DNA from: an uncultured Opitutia bacterium
GTDB lineage: Bacteria; Verrucomicrobiota; Verrucomicrobiia; Opitutales; UBA953
Reading direction: 5' to 3'
DNA length: 14,909 nt
Assembly (NCBI GenBank): GCA_903840235.1
Contig: CAIMFE010000174.1
Location: 1 to 14,909 of the forward strand
Below, piece by piece: positions 6,948 to 12,799 of this stretch. The notes below the pieces were generated by a model. It ran no database searches and was not told where the DNA came from. It saw only the letters and a program-made list of their open reading frames with translations. Each line of letters opens with the position of its first letter. The stretch's first letter is position 1. The position numbers and the translations under genes are program-made.

Positions 6948-7394
6948 TACCAAGTTGCGGACTTCGTCCTCAATTTTTGGTAGAACGGTGTGCGGCTCTT
7001 CAAAGTCGATATCGTGAAAATGCCAGTAATTAATTTTATCGGCCCACTCGGGATGTGAACTTTGCATCATCTCGTAATGTTCGTCTTTTTTAAGTGCTAC
7101 AATGTGATGAGCTTTCTTTAAGTCCTTGAGCTGAAGTTGTACGGGAGCGCGCCCCGTGAGCTCCAGAGGGATGCCCAGCGTGGTGAGTCGTTCATGCGTA
7201 TCGGTCGAGATCAGGGTAGGCTCGTCGGCGACAATGGAGGTCAGTAACCCCCGGGAAAATGCCCTTGCTGACAGGCCCTTTTCGAGGGCATGCCAATTAA
7301 AAATAGCCTCGGCGTGGCGACTTCGGTAGAAATTTCCAGTACAAATGAATAGAACTAGGGTTTCCTTGTAATCTGCGCTTGTGCGGGAGGGCAT
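6927..7394 (-). CDS. Low-molecular-weight protein tyrosine phosphatase-like protein
   Basis: A 155-residue cytoplasmic protein of the low-molecular-weight phosphatase/arsenate reductase fold. The phosphate-binding loop is near the N-terminus: LFICTGNFYRSRHAEA with C18-X5-R24, satisfying CX5R. It reads GNFYRSR instead of the usual GNxCRSP, so it belongs to a variant subfamily. A later segment, HFHDIDFEEP (about 126-134), could supply the general-acid aspartate that is normally in a DP motif; the DP itself is missing. The C-terminal helix EDEVRNLVEKLTKR is typical. Phosphatase activity is plausible but its substrate is unknown. The ATG has no visible ribosome binding site. Only 34 bp separate it from the divergent lipoprotein gene, and its stop touches that of the desaturase. 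Confidence 0.82.
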   Translation of the reverse strand: MPSRTSADYKETLVLFICTGNFYRSRHAEAIFNWHALEKGLSARAFSRGLLTSIVADEPTLISTDTHERLTTLGIPLELTGRAPVQLQLKDLKKAHHIVALKKDEHYEMMQSSHPEWADKINYWHFHDIDFEEPHTVLPKIEDEVRNLVEKLTKR

Positions 7395-7428
7395 CGTTAG
7401 TAGAGTTCGTGAACATAACTAAATCGCC

Positions 7429-7662
7429 ATGGCACGCAAACTGTTCGTTCTTTCTGTACTCACTTTCACTTTAGTAGGCTGCATGGGCCCTGAAAAAGGT
7501 CCTAGCCCTGTTACTGACACCGGTCTCTCGGGTTTCGGTAATGCTCCTGCTTTTGATACGTTGACTCCTCTGAGCCAAGATAAGTCTTCAAGCACCACGA
7601 CCAAGTCGACTTCTAAGAAGTCCAAAGGTAAGTTGCCTCTGAACAGTTCGAGCCAGAAGTAA
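7429..7662 (+). CDS. Small predicted lipoprotein
   Basis: A 77-residue protein with a lipoprotein signal: MARK, a hydrophobic stretch (LFVLSVLTFT) and the lipobox LVGC with C18 as the acylated cysteine. The mature part is about 60 residues, low in complexity, with many Ser, Thr and Lys (SSSTTTKSTSKKSK) and no hydrophobic core, so it is probably an unstructured envelope-anchored peptide. A longer open frame lies on the opposite strand but overlaps the real epimerase gene, and the lipobox favours this reading. It stands alone, divergent from the phosphatase-like gene and convergent with the epimerase. Function unknown. Confidence 0.75.
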   Translation: MARKLFVLSVLTFTLVGCMGPEKGPSPVTDTGLSGFGNAPAFDTLTPLSQDKSSSTTTKSTSKKSKGKLPLNSSSQK

Positions 7663-7665
7663 TTT

Positions 7666-7693
7666 CTTACGATCTGATTAAAATCAGAGTAAG
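7666..7693. terminator. Hairpin between the convergent lipoprotein and epimerase genes
   Basis: CTTAC (7666-7670) pairs with GTAAG (7689-7693) and TCTGAT (7673-7678) pairs with ATCAGA (7683-7688), with a 2-nt bulge and a TAAA loop. It starts 3 nt after the lipoprotein stop and includes the epimerase stop (7684-7686). No T-tract follows on either strand, so it may stabilise 3' ends rather than terminate by itself. Confidence 0.45.
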
Positions 7694-8613
7694 GAAACTT
7701 CGGTAACAAAAGTTTCTGTCCGACCGGGCTCCGCAAAACGGAGCCCATTTTTGTGCTCAGTGCTATTGGGTGGGCCCATCCAAGGTTCGACGCAATAGAA
7801 CGGCGCTTCCGCATCAGGCGTCCAGGTGACCACCGCCGCCCAACTATCAGGTATGGGTTCTTCGCCAACCTTCACCGAAATATTTTCCTCACCAGACTTT
7901 GGTCCGAAAACCACCAGCGCATCTTTGAGATTGGTGAAGATGCAATCAGGTAATCCAGGATTATCGAAAGTGAATTCATTGGCGCCTTTGAGATCCGCAA
8001 ACGGAATGAGCTTACCATCGGCCGCGTGTCTCCACTGTTTTTTGGAGGGGATTTTAATGGTGTAGTCGCTGCGACTTAAACCCTTATGCCAGGGTAAAGT
8101 GAAGTAGAAGTGATGTCCGGCACACCAGGGCAGCGGCTGTTGGTCGCGATTTTCAAACTCGAAAGTGCATCGCACAAATAATTCGCGGAATTCATAGCGC
8201 ACGCGGAATTCATATTTAAAAGGATAACAAGCTTCCGCTCGAGCATTGGGTACTAAGCGAAGCAACGCATGTTTGTCGCTAGTTTCGATAAATTCGAATT
8301 CACAATCCCGCGCAAAGCCGTGCTGAGGCATGGGCCGTTTGACCCCTGCATCGTCTTTCCAGAAAAACTTTTCACCGTCGGCGTAATTGCGACCCATGAA
8401 AGGGAAGAGGATCGGATTTCCACCACGCACCAAACCAATTTTATCTTGAGCAAAATCCGCACCCTCGGGCCAGTGGAGAACGTTTCTTACCCCCGTCGGT
8501 AAATTAAGTTTCCAGTGAATGAGTCGAGCTCCGCGAGTGAGACAGGTTTCATAAGTGGATGCCCCAACCGTCCATCGCTCCATGGGAACATTGTTCACAG
8601 TAAATTTTTCCAT
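7684..8613 (-). CDS. Aldose 1-epimerase family protein
   Basis: A 309-residue protein of the GalM/LacX/YeaD mutarotase family (beta-sandwich fold), which interconverts alpha and beta anomers of sugars or sugar phosphates. Conserved marks are GARLIHWKL, GGNPILFPFMGR, PQHGFAR with H98, WCAGHHFYF with the second histidine at 167/168, and YCVEPWMGPPNS with the likely catalytic glutamate E276. The GGNPILFP and HGFAR pattern is nearer to LacX/hexose-phosphate mutarotase types than to classical GalM. No signal peptide is seen, so it is cytoplasmic. The gene starts 49 bp after the CFA-like methyltransferase gene on the same strand and may be the last gene of that operon, although its role in lipid work is not obvious. 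The sugar substrate cannot be assigned. Confidence 0.88.
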   Translation of the reverse strand: MEKFTVNNVPMERWTVGASTYETCLTRGARLIHWKLNLPTGVRNVLHWPEGADFAQDKIGLVRGGNPILFPFMGRNYADGEKFFWKDDAGVKRPMPQHGFARDCEFEFIETSDKHALLRLVPNARAEACYPFKYEFRVRYEFRELFVRCTFEFENRDQQPLPWCAGHHFYFTLPWHKGLSRSDYTIKIPSKKQWRHAADGKLIPFADLKGANEFTFDNPGLPDCIFTNLKDALVVFGPKSGEENISVKVGEEPIPDSWAAVVTWTPDAEAPFYCVEPWMGPPNSTEHKNGLRFAEPGRTETFVTEVSLL

Positions 8614-8662
8614 GCTTCAGCCAAAACCTAAGCGTCATTGAAGGCAAACGTGGAATCTAAAA

Positions 8663-9697
8663 TTATTTTTTAGACATTAAATAATGACAGACCATCCACT
8701 GCTCGCCCTTTTCGAAATTCCAGAGTTCGGCACAGGACATAAAAAAGATACGCCAGTAAGCCAGCCATTGGCGGGCTTTTTTAGGTCCATAGGTTTCCGC
8801 AAAAATACTCAAAATCTTTTCGCGATGTTGATCGGTATTCTGCAGCCAATGTTCGGCGGTCTGCCCGTAGTGTCGCCCAGGCACTTCCCATTGGGTTTCT
8901 AATTTAAGATTATCCTGAAAATGACCCGCTAGATTATTGGAGGGCATGATGCCGCCCGTGAAAAAGTGGCGCGACATCCAATCGGTACCGTCTTTGGACT
9001 CGAAGTGATACGCGCAGTCGCGATGAGTGAAGACGTGAAAAAAGAGCTTACCATCAGCCTTCAGCCAGGTGCTGATACGACGAAACAGTTCCTGCCAATT
9101 TTTCATGTGCTCAAACATTTCCACCGAAACGACGCGATCAAACGTATCGGGCGAAATCGAAAATTGATTCATATCACACGTGATGACGGTGACGTTATTG
9201 AATCCACGAATTTTACACTGACCCAAAATATACTCTCGCTGGGAGGCAGAATTGGAAACGCTCGTGATTTGCGCTTGGGGATATTTCTCAGCCATCCACA
9301 GCGTGAGCGAGCCCCAGCCACAGCCCAATTCAAGAATCTTCTGCCCGTCTTTCAATTCAGCACGTGTGCAGGTCAGTTCAAACATGGCTTCTTCAGCCAC
9401 CTTAATGGACTCATCGCCTTGCTTATAAAAACAAGAAGAGTACTTAAGGCGTGGGCCGAGACAGAGCTGATAAAATGCCGCTGGGACTTCGTAGTGCTGT
9501 TCGTTGGCCGCCTTGGTCTCAATGGCGACGGGCATCTTTTTTAATTCTTCGGCAAATTGTGAAACTCTTTTGAGTCGTTCCATTTGATCCGCGGCTCGCT
9601 CATCGTTTAATCGCTGCTGGAGTAATCTTCGAATGCCTCGACGGATAATAAAATCGGGTAAAATATCCCAACCCAGTAAAGTGTCGATAAAAGGCAT
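8663..9697 (-). CDS. CFA-like SAM-dependent methyltransferase (344 aa)
   Basis: A class I methyltransferase of the cyclopropane-fatty-acyl-phospholipid synthase superfamily. The SAM site is ILELGCGWGSLTLWMAEKYP (residues 121-140), and EQHYEVPAAFYQLCLG with KYSSCFY (C89) marks the CFA-type entry region. Residues equivalent to the E. coli Cfa bicarbonate site appear retained: VSVEMFEH (E196), FFHVFTH (H221) and GRHYGQT (Y277). The cysteine is one place later than in E. coli YSC. The overall form resembles the subgroup that includes plant coclaurine N-methyltransferase and bacterial relatives rather than true Cfa, so the substrate may be a lipid chain or a small molecule. It follows the DUF1295 gene by 42 bp, a gap holding a 9-bp inverted repeat. 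Confidence 0.88.
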   Translation of the reverse strand: MPFIDTLLGWDILPDFIIRRGIRRLLQQRLNDERAADQMERLKRVSQFAEELKKMPVAIETKAANEQHYEVPAAFYQLCLGPRLKYSSCFYKQGDESIKVAEEAMFELTCTRAELKDGQKILELGCGWGSLTLWMAEKYPQAQITSVSNSASQREYILGQCKIRGFNNVTVITCDMNQFSISPDTFDRVVSVEMFEHMKNWQELFRRISTWLKADGKLFFHVFTHRDCAYHFESKDGTDWMSRHFFTGGIMPSNNLAGHFQDNLKLETQWEVPGRHYGQTAEHWLQNTDQHREKILSIFAETYGPKKARQWLAYWRIFFMSCAELWNFEKGEQWMVCHYLMSKK

Positions 9698-9715
9698 GAA
9701 GTTAAACTAACTCCC

Positions 9716-9742
9716 TAACCTAAGCACGCAAACCTTAGGTTA
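9716..9742 (-). promoter_or_regulatory. 9-bp perfect inverted repeat before the 344-aa methyltransferase gene
   Basis: TAACCTAAG (9716-9724), a 9-nt spacer, CTTAGGTTA (9734-9742). It lies in the gap between the DUF1295 stop (9740-9742) and the methyltransferase ATG (9697). In RNA it would form a hairpin that could mark a processing or partial stop point; as DNA it could be a regulator site. The half-site GCTTAGGTT recurs upstream of the epimerase gene (8625-8633). Confidence 0.4.
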
Positions 9743-10540
9743 TATTTTGCGTTTGGGTTTTTTAGGCCAAAAGGCGGGGACCGCGGACTGGTAAATTTTA
9801 TAATTCTCACCCTTGGAATCGCTGAGATGCTTTTCCGTTAAAGATACACCGGTCACTCTGGTTAATAGGTAATACATAAAACCGGCGCAGAGGATGCCCG
9901 GGATCGCATAGAAATCGTTATTGTAACTCAGTAGTGCAAAGCCGACCCAGGTCAGCCACTCGAAGAAATAATTGGGATGCCGCGTCCAAGCCCAGAGGCC
10001 CGTATTGCAAACTTCACCCTTCGATGCGTTCAACTTGAAGTTTTTTAATTGGCGATCGGCAACGAATTCTCCCACCAGGGCAACGAAGGTTACCACAATG
10101 CCCACCCAGTGGATGGGGAGTAGGGATTTTTCGGTGTGTAAAATAGAGGAGATAAATGGCGTACAAAGAAACGTTAAAGCAACCCCTTGAATCATGTAGA
10201 ACCGAAACATTTCAGAATATAATCTCCCAGCCCATTCCTTACGCATTTTGATGTACCGTCCGTCTTCGTGACGAATATCCTTAAAAATTCTTTTAGCGAG
10301 GTGCGTGCCCAGGCGGAAGCTCCATAATAAAACGAATGTAATTAAAATGATCGTCGAATCATTCCAGTGAAACGGATGTCGGATCAGATGATGAATGCAC
10401 AAAATGGAAAAGAAATAAGCCCAAAAAGCATCCACAATCGACCAATTGTCTAATTCTTTAGCAACCCACCAAATGACTGCAAAAAAGATGAAAGAATAGC
10501 ACAGGAGGCGTAGCGATTCTATGACGAGGTCGAATATCAT
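9740..10540 (-). CDS. DUF1295 membrane protein (steroid 5-alpha-reductase-like fold)
   Basis: A 266-residue multi-pass membrane protein of the DUF1295 family. Marks are DNWSIVDAFWAYFF in the first third, WSFRLGTHLAKRIF followed by DIRHEDGRYIKMRKEWAG, then FRFYMIQGVALTFL, and near the C-terminus NTGLWAWTRHPNYFFEWLTWVGFALL. The RHPNYFFEW segment is the hallmark shared with steroid 5-alpha reductases and isoprenylcysteine methyltransferases, which bind NADPH or SAM. About seven hydrophobic spans are visible. Biochemical function is not known to me; a lipid reductase or transferase role would fit its place between DUF2062 and a CFA-like methyltransferase. Its ATG is 7 bp after the DUF2062 stop, a clear operon link, without a Shine-Dalgarno sequence. 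Confidence 0.85.
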   Translation of the reverse strand: MIFDLVIESLRLLCYSFIFFAVIWWVAKELDNWSIVDAFWAYFFSILCIHHLIRHPFHWNDSTIILITFVLLWSFRLGTHLAKRIFKDIRHEDGRYIKMRKEWAGRLYSEMFRFYMIQGVALTFLCTPFISSILHTEKSLLPIHWVGIVVTFVALVGEFVADRQLKNFKLNASKGEVCNTGLWAWTRHPNYFFEWLTWVGFALLSYNNDFYAIPGILCAGFMYYLLTRVTGVSLTEKHLSDSKGENYKIYQSAVPAFWPKKPKRKI

Positions 10541-10547
10541 TTAAAGT

Positions 10548-11015
10548 TTAGCGAGTGATGAAGCGTTTAAAGATAAGAAAGAGAATCTTATAAACTATCC
10601 ACGTAGCCCATGGGATTACAATAAGCCAGCCTAACAACGCATGGAGACCCATTTGGCAAAATTTCGACACAAAATTGGCAAACGACTGACTGAACTCTGC
10701 TTTCATTTGAGCGATTTCAATCACTTGAGCTTCTGCTCCAGTAATTTTTTCTCCGAGTCGAATCCACGGAATAATTAAAGCAATCTGCAGCGGATAACTA
10801 AAATAATTGATAATCTGCATGACGACGTGATTGAGACGGAAAATTTTTCCGGCCAATAGGCATAAGATGGTCGTCGTCCCGATAAACGGATTTACCGCGA
10901 TGGCTAAACTCACCGCACAAGCTAACGCCAAATCTTTAGCAGTAATGCCTTGTTTGAGTTCCGCTACCAACGGATCCTTAACTTTTCTTTTAAACCATCC
11001 AGCAATGCGACTCAT
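10548..11015 (-). CDS. DUF2062 family membrane protein
   Basis: A 155-residue membrane protein. The DUF2062 pattern is clear: LACAVSLAIAVNPFIGTTTILCLLAGKIFRLN, then NYFSYPLQIALIIPWIRLGEKI, a soluble helix around residues 95-125 and a last span with ALLGWLIVIPWATWIVY. A basic cytoplasmic N-terminus (WFKRKVKDPL) precedes the first span. The family has no firm function known to me. Its ATG shares one base with the stop of the preceding gene (TAATG at 11013-11017), so translation is probably coupled, and the DUF1295 gene follows after 7 bp. The tight packing suggests the three membrane proteins are made together. Confidence 0.86.
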   Translation of the reverse strand: MSRIAGWFKRKVKDPLVAELKQGITAKDLALACAVSLAIAVNPFIGTTTILCLLAGKIFRLNHVVMQIINYFSYPLQIALIIPWIRLGEKITGAEAQVIEIAQMKAEFSQSFANFVSKFCQMGLHALLGWLIVIPWATWIVYKILFLIFKRFITR

Positions 11016-11398
11016 TAGCTGGATTTCTTAGTGAAGAATATCTTAGTGAGATCGGATTCGTTTGAATTACTAAAAAGACAGCTGAGCGCATAACCTGCGA
11101 TGGCGAAATTGCCGAGTAACATCAGCGCAACCAGCCAGCCGAAGCGTACAAAATTATTATTTTCGCGCCAGGCAACATAGAGCCAGAAAGCCATAAAGCC
11201 AAAGTAGGCATCAAACATCGTCGCTAAACCCCAAGGCTCTTTGCATACCGTGACATAGCCGCCGATGACATTAAGTCCCTTGCCTGCGTATTCTGGAAGT
11301 GAACTGATTGATGGAGCAGTACAAGCATACCAAGACACCCAGGTCATCGCGATGAGGACTAAAACAAAGTAACCAATGAGTGCACGGCGGGTATTCAT
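11015..11398 (-). CDS. Small membrane protein, DUF1475-like
   Basis: A 127-residue membrane protein from ATG 11398 (MNTRRALIGYFVLVLIAMTW). Three to four hydrophobic spans: residues 7-24, about 55-77 (WGLATMFDAYFGFMAFWLYVAWRE) and 84-107 (VRFGWLVALMLLGNFAIAGYAL). The 'DAYFGF...YVAWRE' and 'LLGNFAIAGYAL' pattern resembles small DUF1475-type proteins that occur with lipid genes; I hold this assignment loosely. An in-frame ATG at 11485 would add 29 residues lying partly in repeat element D and lacking protein-like character, so the shorter start is preferred. It is the first gene of the tight operon running to 9740 and probably on to 8663 or 7684, with a TATAAT box 34 bp upstream. Confidence 0.75.
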   Translation of the reverse strand: MNTRRALIGYFVLVLIAMTWVSWYACTAPSISSLPEYAGKGLNVIGGYVTVCKEPWGLATMFDAYFGFMAFWLYVAWRENNNFVRFGWLVALMLLGNFAIAGYALSCLFSNSNESDLTKIFFTKKSS

Positions 11399-11431
11399 AT
11401 TTGTATTAGGATAAGATAATAAGGTTAAACA

Positions 11432-11437
11432 ATTATA
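11432..11437 (-). promoter_or_regulatory. Candidate -10 box for the DUF1475-like/DUF2062/DUF1295 operon
   Basis: A perfect TATAAT on the minus strand, 34 bp before the ATG at 11398, which would give a leader of roughly 27 nt. No convincing -35 hexamer (TTGACA-like) is seen at the usual distance, so it is a candidate only. Confidence 0.35.
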
Positions 11438-11474
11438 AGAGTAATGCAAGTGAGTGTGTGCTGAGTTAATGGGT

Positions 11475-11542
11475 AGGGGCGCCACTGCGTGGCATCCTTG
11501 TATCTCCCCCTTGTCCCCGTGTCACCTTGCCCACGTGTCCCC
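11475..11542 (-). repeat. Octamer-hairpin intergenic element, copy D
   Basis: On the minus strand: GGGGA (11542-11538), then units CACGTGGG (11537-11530), CAAGGTGA (11529-11522), CACGGGGA (11521-11514) and CAAGGGGG (11513-11506). After AGATACAAGGAT comes a hairpin with arms GCCAC and GTGGC (11493-11489 and 11485-11481) around a GCA loop. It starts 6 nt after the stop of the 416-aa CFA-family gene and separates that unit from the operon starting at 11398. Confidence 0.8.
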
Positions 11543-11548
11543 TTGACT

Positions 11549-12799
11549 TTACCCAACCCAATTAGGTCGAATGTACACCGCTTGCACGACACCGATGTTT
11601 CGATGGGCAAAGGCAGCCTCACAGTATCTGAAGTAGAGCCTCCACTTGCGGATAAATTGTTCGTCGAAACCCATTCCGCGAACCTTATCTAAATTTTTTT
11701 CAAACGCCTCACACCAGGTCGCGAGAGTTCGTGCATAATCTAAACCGAATTCTTCCAGGCGATGTAATTGAAAACCACCGCGTCCTGTCATGAGTTGGTT
11801 AACGCGATTAATGGAAAGTAAAAGTGATCCCGGAAAAATATGTTTCTGAATAAAATCTACACCCTTACGGAATTGTTCGTAGCGACTGTCGGGACAAGTA
11901 ATATACTGAAATGCGGCAATGCCGTTGGGTTTCAGTAATCGTGCCACGCTTCCGCAAAACTCGGGTAAGTATTGATGTCCCAGCGCCTCCATCATCTCAA
12001 TGGAAACACATTTATCATAGGAACCTTGGTGGGTCCGAAAATCTTCGAGTCTTACTTCAATCTTATCACTGAGACCTGCCGACTTAACTCGCTCTGTCGC
12101 TAAATCAAATTGCGCTTTAGAAATAGTGAGCGTGGTGACGCGACAGCCATAATTTTTCACGGCTTGAATAGCCCATCCACCCCAACCGGTGCCGATTTCA
12201 ATGACGTGGTCGCTGGATTTAAGCTGAAGCTGTTCGCAGAGGGCGCGATTTTTCTGAATCTGCGCTTCAGCCAATGTTTTACAGCCATCCCAGCGCGCCG
12301 ATGAATACATCATCGATTCGTCTAAGAATAATTTAAAGAAATCATTAGAAACATCGTAGTGCGCGGCGATATTTAAGCGGACGTTTTTGACGGAGTTCGG
12401 ACGCAATAAATGTTCCATGCGATCGGCTAAACGGAAAGCGCCCAGGGCGATATTTTTCACCGCGGAACCAGACATCCCCGGAGTGTTATCAATATTTTGG
12501 ATAAAGAACCCAATGACCGCTGCTAGGTTCGGTGAATCCCATTCGCCGGCAATATAGCTTTCCGTTAAACCAATATCAGATCCTAAAACAATCCGCTTAA
12601 AGAAAATATCATCTTTAATATTTATTTGGGCTACCGAGGAAGGATTGAGCGACTCACCAATCTTAAATGATTTCTGGTTAGGCACAGTAATAATGAGCTG
12701 ACCATTTTTTAGTTTCTCCAGTGTGCGTAACACGAGTTTTTGCATGAGACCCCCTTGATTGATTGCCTCGGACACGGTAATAAAAGTTTCTTGAGTCAT
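11549..12799 (-). CDS. CFA-family SAM-dependent methyltransferase (416 aa), altered bicarbonate site
   Basis: A full-length member of the cyclopropane-fatty-acyl-phospholipid synthase family, which transfers a methyl group from SAM to a double bond in a membrane lipid chain. The N-terminal domain (1-130) has GSDIGLTESYIAGEW. The methyltransferase domain has HYDVSNDFFKLFLDESMMYSSARW, VIEIGTGWGGWAI (SAM loop 203-208), TISKAQFDLA, VSIEMMEALG (E271), DFIQKHIFPGSLLLS and FGLDYARTL (Y355). Compared with E. coli Cfa from memory, the active-site cysteine is serine (S167) and the catalytic-site histidine is glutamine (Q298), while Glu and Tyr are kept. This is why a reaction other than ring closure is possible. 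The ATG overlaps the DUF1365 stop by 4 bp (ATGA), implying coupled translation. M19 is a possible later start. Confidence 0.9.
   Translation of the reverse strand: MTQETFITVSEAINQGGLMQKLVLRTLEKLKNGQLIITVPNQKSFKIGESLNPSSVAQINIKDDIFFKRIVLGSDIGLTESYIAGEWDSPNLAAVIGFFIQNIDNTPGMSGSAVKNIALGAFRLADRMEHLLRPNSVKNVRLNIAAHYDVSNDFFKLFLDESMMYSSARWDGCKTLAEAQIQKNRALCEQLQLKSSDHVIEIGTGWGGWAIQAVKNYGCRVTTLTISKAQFDLATERVKSAGLSDKIEVRLEDFRTHQGSYDKCVSIEMMEALGHQYLPEFCGSVARLLKPNGIAAFQYITCPDSRYEQFRKGVDFIQKHIFPGSLLLSINRVNQLMTGRGGFQLHRLEEFGLDYARTLATWCEAFEKNLDKVRGMGFDEQFIRKWRLYFRYCEAAFAHRNIGVVQAVYIRPNWVG

Noticed and set aside
7419..7868. 149-codon open frame on the minus strand covering the lipoprotein gene
   Set aside because: It overlaps the well-supported epimerase gene in another frame and the plus-strand lipoprotein with its clear lipobox; its protein has no recognisable features.
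8656..8674. TCTAAAA-TTATT-TTTTAGA inverted repeat at the 3' end of the 344-aa methyltransferase gene
   Set aside because: Almost all AT pairs and no following T-tract in the direction of transcription; too weak to call a terminator.
8966..9544. 192-codon plus-strand open frame opposite the 344-aa methyltransferase
   Set aside because: It is antisense to a gene with clear SAM and CFA motifs; its translation looks random and no start signal is seen.
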